Made by a program: the position numbers and the translations under genes
Source: an uncultured Megasphaera sp.
Lineage (GTDB): Bacteria > Bacillota > Negativicutes > Veillonellales > Megasphaeraceae
Direction of reading: 5' to 3'
DNA length: 64,000 nt
Assembly: GCA_900540735.1 (NCBI GenBank)
Contig: UQHB01000001.1
Coordinates: 1 to 64,000 of the forward strand
The notes under the pieces: generated by a model
Told to the model about the DNA's origin: nothing
Seen by the model: only the letters and a program-made list of their open reading frames with translations
Databases searched by the model: none
Part shown: in pieces, positions 8,460-17,699 of the stretch
Position numbering within the stretch: position 1 is the stretch's first letter
Layout of the letters: each line of letters starts with the position of its first letter

Positions 8460-9386
8460 TTATTTCTTATCTTGTCCGAGTTCAGCCCGCAGCCAATATA
8501 ACGGCCGCTGCTTCACTTCTTCAAAAATCCTCCCAATATACTCACCAATAATGCCTAAAAAGATGAGCTGGAGCCCGCCGAATAAGCAGGCGATAATAAT
8601 CGTCGTCGTCCAGCCTGGTACGGCTTCTCCGACAAGATGGCAATACAAGGCATGAAGTATCATAATTACACTAAAAAAACCACTACATACGCCGGCATAA
8701 AAAGCCATGCGCAACGGTATCTTAGAATATGCCGTAATGCCGTCTAAGGCAAAATTGAACATTTTCCGCAAAGAAAACTTAGATTTCCCTGCGTACCGTT
8801 TGGGTGCCACAAAATCGAGGGACGTTTGCTTATAGCCAATATCCCCAATCATGCCGCGGATAAACCGGTCATGTTCCCGGAATAATTTAAATGTAGAAAG
8901 CACTTTCTTATCAATTAAGCGAAAATCAGAGCCGCCTGGTGTAATATGGACAGGGGACATAGCATTGATAATGATGTAATACCATTTCGATGTCAGATTC
9001 TTGAAGAAGCTCGCATCAGCCGTAGCGTCGCGAATGGTCTGAACTACGTCATATCCTTCACGCCATTTGGCTACGAGCTCTGGAATCATAGTCGGCGGAT
9101 GCTGCAAATCGCCATCCATGGTAATAATGGCATCGCCACGGGCATGGTTCATGCCACACGTAATAGCTAATTGATGCCCAAAATTGCGCGCTAAAATCAA
9201 AGCCCGCACATGGGCATCTTCGTCTGTCAGCCGACTCAGTAAGAGTGGCGTTTTATCTTTTGAGCCATCGTCTACAAAAATAATTTCGTAGTTCATATCC
9301 AAGGTTTGGACGGCTTTTGTCGTTTCTTCGTAAAATTTTTTGATGTTTAATTCTTCATTATATACAGGAACGACAATAGACAACAT
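8460..9386 (-). CDS. GT2 family glycosyltransferase, membrane-anchored (GtrB/DPM1-like)
   Basis: 308 residues. The N-terminal GT-A fold starts with LSIVVPVYNEELNIKKFYEE, has the nucleotide-sugar site FVDDGSKD and the metal motif TMDGDLQHPP, which is that of polyprenyl-phosphate sugar synthases such as GtrB, ArnC and DPM1. Two C-terminal membrane segments follow (about residues 220-250 and 260-285). It probably moves a sugar from UDP/GDP to undecaprenyl phosphate on the inner face of the membrane, for surface glycan modification; the sugar is unknown. ATG at 9386 is preferred over 9422 because the -10 box of its promoter covers 9424-9429. Confidence 0.9.
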   Translation of the reverse strand: MLSIVVPVYNEELNIKKFYEETTKAVQTLDMNYEIIFVDDGSKDKTPLLLSRLTDEDAHVRALILARNFGHQLAITCGMNHARGDAIITMDGDLQHPPTMIPELVAKWREGYDVVQTIRDATADASFFKNLTSKWYYIIINAMSPVHITPGGSDFRLIDKKVLSTFKLFREHDRFIRGMIGDIGYKQTSLDFVAPKRYAGKSKFSLRKMFNFALDGITAYSKIPLRMAFYAGVCSGFFSVIMILHALYCHLVGEAVPGWTTTIIIACLFGGLQLIFLGIIGEYIGRIFEEVKQRPLYWLRAELGQDKK

Positions 9387-9423
9387 CTGCTGTTCTTTCC
9401 CCTGTGCTGTGCTTCCTATCATT

Positions 9424-9453
9424 ATTATACCATCCCAACATTTTTACTATCAA
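9424..9453 (-). promoter_or_regulatory. Promoter of the GT2 gene
   Basis: TTGATA (9453-9448), 18-nt spacer, TATAAT (9429-9424). It lies between thioredoxin and the glycosyltransferase and decides the start of the latter. Confidence 0.7.
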
Positions 9454-9469
9454 AACAGGCTGCCATTTC

Positions 9470-9811
9470 CTATGCCTGCACCGGATTTTTTAGTAATGCC
9501 GTCAACAGCTTTACAATTTCGTCCTGCGAGGCAGTGCCAATAATACGTTTCACAGGCTTTCCTCCTTGAAAGAATAGGAGCGTCGGCACGGCGACAATAT
9601 CGTACTTCTTGGCTACATTTTTTAGGGCATCGACATTGACTTGTAGAACGCGGACTTGACCAGCAAATTTTGCTGCAGCAGCAGTAATTTCCGAGCCAAT
9701 CGTCTTGCACGGCTCGCACCAGGGTGCCGAAAAATAGGCGATTACAATACCGGTCTTACGCATGACCTGTAACGAAAAATCGCCTTCCTTGTCGATGGAA
9801 ATACATACCAT
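9470..9811 (-). CDS. Thioredoxin
   Basis: 113 residues with the thioredoxin fold. The active site is FSAPWCEPCKTI, a CEPC variant of the usual CGPC; the cis-proline loop is AVPTLLFFQGG. The Glu in place of Gly between the cysteines is unusual for a housekeeping TrxA and may shift its redox potential, so I do not assign trxA. It is cytoplasmic, with no signal peptide. AGGAGG lies 8 nt before ATG 9811, and its own promoter lies upstream. Confidence 0.9.
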   Translation of the reverse strand: MVCISIDKEGDFSLQVMRKTGIVIAYFSAPWCEPCKTIGSEITAAAAKFAGQVRVLQVNVDALKNVAKKYDIVAVPTLLFFQGGKPVKRIIGTASQDEIVKLLTALLKNPVQA

Positions 9812-9851
9812 TGTCTATACCTCCTGTGTCCGCTTACAATACACCGCGTCT

Positions 9852-9880
9852 ATTATAACAAAAATAGGGGCAAAGGGCAA
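9852..9880 (-). promoter_or_regulatory. Promoter of the thioredoxin gene
   Basis: TTGCCC (9880-9875), 17-nt spacer, TATAAT (9857-9852), 40 nt before the start codon. Confidence 0.7.
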
Positions 9881-9910
9881 ATCTAAAAGAGAATCCAAGC
9901 CATTTACCAA

Positions 9911-9952
9911 GAGAAAAGAGCTAGCACGCCGGGTCAGCACCGGTGTGCTAGC
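9911..9952 (-). terminator. Terminator of the small gene at 9985-10191
   Basis: GGCTAGCACACCGG pairs with CCCGGCGTGCTAGC around a short loop and is followed by TCTTTTCTC on the minus strand. It starts 13 nt after an alternative stop at 9965. Confidence 0.8.
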
Positions 9953-9984
9953 CGTCTCTACTCGTTATTGCCAAATCACTTTCA

Positions 9985-10191
9985 TTATGTCTTTGTATGT
10001 GTCCTGTAAGTGCGTAATAAGGACATCAACATCGTATAAATCATATCGCCGTCTGCTTCGCCATCACGGCATAAGATACACATATTCAAAATCAGATTGC
10101 CTTCATCGTCTGTATAATATTTAAATGATTTAAATACAGTAATGTCCTTTTCCTTTAAGTATTGCTGAAATACTTCTGCTTTTGCATTCAT
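9985..10191 (-). CDS. Small protein of unknown function, probably frameshifted near its end
   Basis: 68 residues as it stands, starting MNAKAEVFQQYLKEKD with AGGAG 8 nt upstream. The N-terminal half looks like a real protein and loosely recalls the start of YbjN-like proteins; I do not assign it. The last 20 residues are basic and Thr-rich, as expected of an out-of-frame tail. A one-base shift near 10035 gives instead RYDLYDVDVLITHLQDTYK and a stop at 9965-9967, 13 nt before the terminator. This ending is more protein-like and the spacing fits better. I therefore think the intact gene ran 9965-10191 and has lost or gained one base. Confidence 0.6.
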   Translation of the reverse strand: MNAKAEVFQQYLKEKDITVFKSFKYYTDDEGNLILNMCILCRDGEADGDMIYTMLMSLLRTYRTHTKT

Positions 10192-10210
10192 TATACATAC
10201 TCCTAACCAA

Positions 10211-10250
10211 AGAGGTTCTGTACCGCCTCTAGGAAGACGGTACAGCCTCT
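10211..10250 (-). terminator. Hairpin terminator after the tpsA remnant
   Basis: AGAGG-CTGTACCG pairs with CGGTACAG-(AA)-CCTCT on the minus strand, 9 nt after the reconstructed tpsA stop (10259-10261). The T tract is short (CTTTGGTT). The hairpin also lies just before the small gene at 10191. Confidence 0.65.
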
Positions 10251-10317
10251 ACATATATTTATTCTATTACAATATCCTTTTCTAACGCATGGGAAGGCAT
10301 TGCTCCCTCACCGGTGA

Positions 10318-11052
10318 TTAAGCCGTACCGGTCATGGTAAGAAATTTCTGGCTGGTAGTACTTTCCATAGAAATCGTATCTATCGTGGTCACTGAGGACG
10401 CGCATCCAATCCGCTGCTGTATGGCGTTTGCTGATATAGTTTTCATCTTTATCGGCATCGTACCACGTATACTTTCGTCGCCACTGTCACCATAAAGATT
10501 GATATTGCGCACGCTCTTGCCAGTAGCGGTCTTGCCCAGGGTGACATGATTATTCTGCTGAATCGTATTATTCAACTTAGGTTTTGCTACGGCGAGAGCT
10601 GTCTTATTATACGCTTCAGACTCGACAGTCAAGCCGAGCTTGACATCCTTGTCCTTACCGGCATAAAGATTGATGTCATTCATGCTGTATAAGGAGCCGT
10701 CAACGGCAATCGCGTTGTTTCGGTTCAGTGTATTCTTAGCATGAGATGATGCGCCGCCAACAGCACCGCCTTGCGTATCGGCGACTGCCGTGACGGTAAT
10801 GTCCATATTGTCCATAGCAGCTAAGGTAATATCACCAGTACTGCCGGCAGTCTGTAAGGATCCGCCTGAACCGACGAGGACGTTATTATTCGACGTAACC
10901 TGATTATCTACGTCAACCCACGTGGCACCAGCACCGGCTGCTTTAATATAGCCGCCAGCTGTTATATCGCCAATGGATTTCGCTTCAAAAGATTGCTTGC
11001 CATACGACAGGAGCGACCCGTTACCGACGTTGACCGCTGCCTTCGACGGCAT
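10318..11052 (-). pseudogene. tpsA fragment 7 (C-terminal)
   Basis: Open stretch beginning in AAVNVGNGSLLSYGKQSFEA. The authentic frame is lost near 10468: the last 49 residues here are out of frame. The correct continuation reads WYDADKDENYISKRHTAADW and ends at 10259 with HALEKDIVIE. Confidence 0.75.
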
Positions 11053-13807
11053 AGTTTTCCCTATCGCCGACAGTGACCGTATTCGTCGCGCCTACAGCAA
11101 CGGTACCGGCACTGACAAGGTGTAAGGCATTGAGATCGACAACAGTCGAACCTGTCATCGTGTTCTCTGCTTTCGTGACGCTCATACCGATAGCTGTCGC
11201 TTTCAGGGCATCGGCATTGAGATTCGCCGTATCCTTTTGGGCTGCCTGAATAGAAACATCGCCATTGACGATGACACTGCCGCCGATAATCGCTTTGGCA
11301 TCTGCTGTCATCGTATTTTTGACATGTGCCGCCAGGTCTGTGCTAATCAAGGTGCCGCCACTGCCATCTGCCGTGACGAAATTATCACCAGCACCGGAAG
11401 TGCTAATTTGCAGGCTGCCGAGCCGCGTGTCTACGGTGCCAGCCTGATAGGATACAGTCGTATCAGACGTGTTTTCTGTAATGGCCAGATTATTACCGCT
11501 CGCAAATACGCCGCCTACGACGATGCCCCGCGCGTCTGCCGCGGTTTGCGTGCTATTCTCGCCCTGGATGCGCAGGGCAGTCAAGCCTGTAGTGACTTCT
11601 TTTGTTTCTTCCTGCTTATTACCGTATTCATCCCACGTCGTTTTTACAACGGTAGTCGTCGTTTTTTCTTTGCCCTTAATGGCGCCGACCGTAGCATGGA
11701 CATCTAAATCGGTCGTTGCAGTTGCCCCGTTGTGGCTCGCATTGACACCGCCGACACCGCTATTTTCTTCGACATAGACTGCGGTATTTTTCTTGTTTTC
11801 CTGCGCATAGGCGTCAGCCTTGATATTCGCTTCGTCAACGTTCAGGTAATTACCGTCGTGTACGGTCACGTCGACGCTGCCTGTCGTCTTGGCCGTAGCC
11901 GTCGCGCTAGCGCCGCCAACCAAGAGGGACGCAGCAATACTATCTGCTACGGCTTTCACAGCCGGGCTGGCAACTGCCGAAAGGGTCAGCTTCTGCCCAA
12001 CCAAGATATTGCTCTTGATGTCGACTTTCGTATGACTCTGGTTAGTCGCTTCTGCTTCAATGACGCCAGCGGCTACTAAGCCGGCCGTAATACCCAGAGT
12101 ATTCGCTTCTGTCTGGCTATTATCTTGTGCCAGCACCTCGATGTCCTGCCCAGACAAGGTCGTGTTGCCAATGGTAATGACACTGTTCCCACCAGTCTTT
12201 GCTTCGCCGAGGGCCGCGTTTACGCCTAAGAGGCCCGCACTGCCCTGATATACATTCATCGTCGCCTTGCTCGTAACGTCTGTCCCTAAGGCAATCTTCT
12301 CACCGCTAAGGGCTGTCCTGCCGGAGAGATTGACAGCGACATTGCGGTTCACATCTAGTTTACCGACACCGGCATTGACCGCTACTGCGCCAAGAGAGCC
12401 GCCGCCTAAGGTCATCTGGATGTCGCCTTTTTCTGTTGCGTCAGCACCGACGTTTTTCCCCGCTTGAATAGTACTACTATCTACATTGACCGTAATTTGT
12501 GAGCCTTTGCCACCGCTTTCGGCATCAATAGACGGCTTCGCTGTATCGGCGCTGGAACCGGATTTCTGCATTGCCCCAGACACGACACCGTCAGCCAAGA
12601 GATTCTCTGCGCCATACGCACCGTTTGCTGTCTCAATAGAAGCGAGAGCATCTGTATCCTCCACTTTCTTGCCTACTGTGGTAATAGCAATATTGGCACC
12701 TAAGGCACTGATGCCGACTTGGGCATTCGTCGCTAGTTGTTCAATATTCCGTGTTTCCACAGCATTGAGGTCAATATCTCCGCCTGCAGTCAGTGTACTG
12801 CCAGTAACATTCGTCTGTACCGTACTATCAATGGTATTGACCGAAACGGACGCGCCGATACCGCCAGCACCAGCGGCGTTGCTACCGAGGTATGAATCCA
12901 TCGTAAAGGTGTTTTCTGCGTTGACGTCAATGCCCTGTTTCTCCGCCGTTAGTTTCGCATTGATAACGTTTACCTTGACAGTACTGTTCATGTTGTTGAC
13001 AGAGATAGTGCCGCCTACGCCAGTGCCAGCTATGCCGATGCCGTTTGCCACAAGCCAGAGCTTCGTCACCGTTTCGTTAGCCGCCGTTACCGTAATATAT
13101 TTGTCCGCAACGACCTCTGTCTTGTCTTTCGTCTGGCCAATAGTCGCTTCTGTTGTCGACTCGTCTTTGACGATATCAACAGACGCGCCGACACCGGTGC
13201 CTATACCTGCACCGCCAACACTAAAGCCCCCAGCATTGACAATGCCCTTGTGGTTGGCTTTCACAGCGACAGCATCAGCCTGCACGGTGCTATCGACAAT
13301 AGCCGCTTTCGTCGCGTTATCGAGCTTCGTCACGGCGACGACATCGGCTACGCCAGCACCTTGACCACCGACAGCCGCGCCAATGGTATAGCTGGAAACG
13401 CCTTGCCGCGAGTCTGCGTCTACAGCGAGTTCCTTTGCTGTAACATCACTTGCTTCGACAGTACGGCTAATGGTATTCGTATCACTGCCAAGACCAATCC
13501 CCGCGCCCTGACCGGCTACGCCGACAGTACTGACAAAGCCTGAACTATTGGCATAATCTGCCGCCGTCACCGTTACATCTCTGCCAGTAAGGGCGGCGTT
13601 GGTGACCTTCGCCGTCGTATTGCCGCCAAGGGTATTGACATTAACCGTCGGAGCCACGCCGACACCTTGTCCGGCTATAGCAGCATTGGCTAGGAAAGAC
13701 TTCGTCGTATGCGTCGACGATAATGCCGTTGCGCGTTTCATCAGTCCGTTTAATCTTAGCGTTAATGTCAATGGTATCCCTAGAAATGAGGGTATCGTTG
13801 ATTTCAC
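11021..13807 (-). pseudogene. tpsA fragment 6 (central repeats)
   Basis: The longest open piece, 928 codons, of which the first 30 or so (before about 13715) are out of frame. It holds several copies of a degenerate motif resembling GQGAGVG followed by V-x-V-N and a Thr/Ala strand. It ends out of frame because of an extra G at 11040-11041; removing it restores VEAAVNVGNG. Confidence 0.75.
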
Positions 13808-14069
13808 TATCCGTTACGGCAGTGTTCGTCTTCAGCCCCTCACCATTGCCTTTGGCCTTGACTTTCGTTTTATTGTCATTCGCGTCTCCTACACTGGCCT
13901 GCGTAGAGCCCGTGATTTCATTGACGCTGACAGAAATCCCGACACCGGCCCCCTGGCCTGCTACGTTCAGCGTGCCGACATAGTTAGAAATGACGTCATC
14001 ACTTGTCGCGATGATACCGACATTGCGATTTGCCGTGATGTTTGCGCCGTGGCCAATATGAGCCGTCAC
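13641..14069 (-). pseudogene. tpsA fragment 5
   Basis: Short in-frame piece starting DVTAHIGHGANITANRNVG. One repeat unit (VNVAGQGAGVGISVSVNEI) is visible. The frame is lost at about 13705-13720, after GIIVDA, and resumes one base over as STHTTKSFLANAAIAGQG. Confidence 0.7.
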
Positions 14070-14076
14070 GTCATTA

Positions 14077-15726
14077 TCAATGTATTGACAGCGACGTTAC
14101 AGACACAATCTGCAATTCATTGTCTGCCTGCACGGTCACAGCGACGCCTTGGTTCTTATCTTTAGCCACTATGTCCGTCCCTTTAATATAAGCACCAGTC
14201 TGGTTTTCCAAGCCATGATAAGCCAGAGCCATGCCGACAGCAGTCTTACCAGCACTGACCTGCCCGGTTACATTAACACCAAGGACATCATTCGTAGCAG
14301 CCGCAGAAACCGTATTAGCCGTAAGCTTAGACGAATTAATATTCGCCTTCGCCGCGCTATCTACCATTTGCCAACTCACAGAACCGACACCGCCAAACTT
14401 TTTGCTTCCTGCGGCACCAGCGGCAACACCGACGAGGACCGTATCCGTATTGGCATCGCTTTTCACTGTATCTGCCGTAATGTTGGTATGGGAAATAGTG
14501 GACGTAAGAGTATTTTTAATATTTTCAATGGCGACAGCTGCGCCTACGCCGCCTTTACCGCCGCTTCCGGCTACTGACAAAGTACCGGTGACAATCGTAT
14601 TGCCGCCGTCTTTATCTTTTTTTGCCATAGCTTCTTCTAATTTGGTGTAATAATCGGTCGTATCGTCCAGCTTACCATCAACCTCTTCGTCTCGCTCGCC
14701 ATAGGCTACAGCCTCCTTATAGCTGGCACCGGTCGCATCTAAGCCACGGTCTGTAATGTAAGTTTCATGTTTATTTACGGAATTCGTATCATAAGCTTCG
14801 GCGCTGACTGTACCTGAAGCCGTAATCGTTGCGCCGTCAATCCGGGCATGAGCTATATTATCCAGCTCATTATAGATTCCGACACCTTGAAACGCGCCGC
14901 CGGAATCGCTCGTTGAGACAGCCAGGCCAAGGTCGGCACCAATTTGCTTCGTTCCTAAGACAGCGTCATTTTCAATGGATGCCATGTTCTGATACGTACC
15001 GCCCAGGATACCGCTTTCGACATCATTTTTCAGCGTACCGATGATAATGGAACCGCCTGCGCCATAGCCGCTCTTACCGCTGGCCGCAATAGACGCGCTA
15101 ATACCGCCTGTTACTTGGACATCACTATTAGCGGCACTGTTCGTCAGCGTCGTCTGGGCGTGATTATCCGTTTGAGCCTGAGTATCAATGAGAAGGGCAT
15201 GGACATCGCTATCGCTGTGATTATACGAAACACCGACATTATCTGCTACATTCGTGCCGGAGCTTTCGCCGCTGGCCTTACTGAGCGTCAGTCCCAATCC
15301 TGCCGCTACGAGAGTGCCTTCTTTTATCGCGCTATTGGTAATACTACCGGCATTGGTCAGAGACATATTGCAGATGACAGAGACCACATCACGGTTAATA
15401 TCATTAGCCGCCGCAACGCCGCTAATACCGACAGAGGTCTTAGCATTGTTTTTGGCCGTAACCCAGTTAATGGCGGCCGCGCCACCCCAGGCACCGATGA
15501 AGACATCATCAGCAGCTGTAGACGTAAAGGAACCCTTTTCTTGTTTGTCTGCATCGGCAACGAGGGTAATCTTCGCGCCATCCGTTAAAGCACTGGTCTG
15601 GCCATTGACGATATTGACAGCCACCGAACCGGCGCCGCTGACATTGACAGATGACTTAGTGCTTTCTTCTCCCTGGCCTACAGGGCTGTTGTTCGTCGCG
15701 CCCTGGCTGGCATCGCCGCTGTTCAT
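14077..15726 (-). pseudogene. tpsA fragment 4
   Basis: 549 codons of repeat region. Upstream of the apparent start the same frame reads PLNKGFDKLDSAVSGKP, showing that it continues from the previous fragment. It ends at two closely spaced one-base losses: restoring a base near 14100 and an A near 14080 gives NVAVNTIDNDVTAHIG. Confidence 0.75.
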
Positions 15727-15761
15727 AGCATCACGTATAGGTTTTCCCGATACAGCACTAT

Positions 15762-16355
15762 CTAATTTGTCGAACCCCTTATTAAGGGGCGTCGTAATTT
15801 TTTGCTGTAACCCATTAAAAATTTTTTACCTAAGCGGTCAAAGAATCCTTCTTCACCGGAATCATCACTCTTGGAAACAGCACCAGCTACAGCGACGCTG
15901 TTGATGGTCCCTGTGGCAGTGGAATGAATATCCACGGTATGAGCCGTAATCTGGCCGTCCTTCTTCGTCTGGCCATCGCCTAAATAGGCTTTCTTTTCGT
16001 CATCGGTCAGCCCCAATACATCATCAGCTAACTGTTGCGCCTTTTTAATGGTATTGTCGCTTTCGTCACGAAGAGACAGGTCCCCTGTTTTCACGGTCGT
16101 ATCGACATCAGCATCGGTATCGGCAATCCCGGCAAGGGTATTCGTATCGTACAAGTTGACTGCCGCACCGGCACCAATGGCAACGGCTTCAGATTGCATA
16201 AAGCCGCCGGCTACATTGGTCAACACCGTGTCATTAGAAGCAGTAATTTCGACCTTGCCTTCACTCTGGCCATCAGTATCTTTTTGAGCTTCTACGACGG
16301 CTTCATCATCTACGAGGGTAAGAGCGTTGCTGTCACCGGTCATCATATCGACCAT
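15762..16355 (-). pseudogene. tpsA fragment 3
   Basis: In frame with fragment 2 across the TAA at 16497-16499. The frame is lost at a run of six A's then five T's (15817-15827, minus strand): one extra A would give LGKKIFNGLQQKITTPLNKG and join fragment 4. Confidence 0.75.
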
Positions 16356-16496
16356 ACCGCTCAGGCCATTTTCTCCAGCTGTTCCTGCGGAGAAGACAAT
16401 GCCTGTCCGGTTCAGGGAATTGGTGGCATCAATGGCCGCATCAGCACCGCGGACGACAACTCCTTCAGCGATGATAGTGACACTTTTGCCACCAAA

Positions 16497-17636
16497 TTAC
16501 TCAAAAGCCACGCTGGCACCGCCGCCATTGCTATTAGCTTTGCCCGGCAGGAGGAATGACGACGCATTCCCTGTAAAGCTTACCGATTCGCCAGTTGTAG
16601 AGGAGGCGATGTCCGCTTTTTTCGTTGCCGCAATGACAGCATTTTTTCCGATTAGGACGTTACTGTTATTGACGACGCTGTTGATGTTTACAGAGCCTGC
16701 CGCAGTGAGCTTCGTCTGCTTGTCATCACCATCTTTAGCCATCGTGCGGACATAGAAATTAGCGTACTGATCCGTCCCGGTAAATTGAGCTGCTTTTTGT
16801 AATACCGCTACAGGTAGCAGAATAGCATCAGGCACTTGGGAGCCATCCACAGCGATAAGAGACGCAAAATTACCAACACTAATTGCTAAATTGGCGAAAG
16901 CGTTGCCCAAGGCCGTAAGTTTATCCTGAATCTCGCCTTCACTGCTGACACTGTCAAAATCCTTCGACGCAGCTTCTATAGCGACAATCGCGTCTTGATA
17001 GTCCTTGCTTTCTGAGAAGGGCTTACCCCGATAATATTCTTTTACAGCCTGAACCGCTTCATGCAGCTCTTTCTTGAGTTTGGCTACACGGTTGTAAGGC
17101 ATTGTCGTCGTTGCCGTAACAGCTACGTTCGCGCCGGAAATATCCGTATGCTGTGTATCGGAGCCGCCTTCGATGACGACAGCGCTCGTATTTTCCATAT
17201 CGGAATAGAGGACAGCCGCGCTGACAGCACCTTTGATTTCTGAATCTTTTTGATGGTTCTGGGTCTCGCTGACGACAGTCATATGCGTATCCTGAATATC
17301 CGTCTTCGCCGCAATAGTTGCGTTACTGCCTGCTTTTAAGGGGACGGCACCAATGGTGACTTTCGACGTATTCTGTTCGTCTACATACTGGACAGCGCCG
17401 CCAATACTGACAGTCTTACCGATTTCTTCGAGTTTGCCAATTTCTGTCGGGGACTGCATGGCATTCTGTATTTTTGAGCCTACCTTGCCTAACTTTCCTA
17501 TGTCATTTTCCAACATCGTAATAAAGCTCTTCGGATTATTCCCGTTAAATAATTGATTATACGTCTGAGAGTTCATGATTTTACCGGTCAGAGCTGTCTG
17601 CAGAGCCGTACTGCCAATGGCGTTATTCGTCGTCAC
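16497..17636 (-). pseudogene. tpsA fragment 2
   Basis: In frame with fragment 1 through the TAG at 17700-17702; the linking sequence VGVTAGKDLSITADTIVEKN is intact. A segment with helical character (VAKLKKELHEAVQAVKEYYRG, read without its last residue) breaks the beta-repeat pattern. It ends at TAA 16497-16499, where CAA to TAA is the simplest change. Confidence 0.75.
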
Positions 17637-17699
17637 TGTATTTTTTTCAACAATAGTATCTGCCGTAATGGACAGGTCTTTTCCTGCCGTGACGCCGAC

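Noticed and set aside
8368..8655. Plus-strand frame across the riboswitch
   Set aside because: No ribosome site; it overlaps conserved riboswitch blocks and the end of the GT2 gene on the other strand.
12486..13364. Long open frame (about 290 codons) on the plus strand inside the adhesin
   Set aside because: It is the mirror of the Ala/Thr/Val-rich repeats on the minus strand; no ribosome site, no promoter, low-complexity protein. The other plus-strand frames in 11-19 kb are shadows for the same reason.
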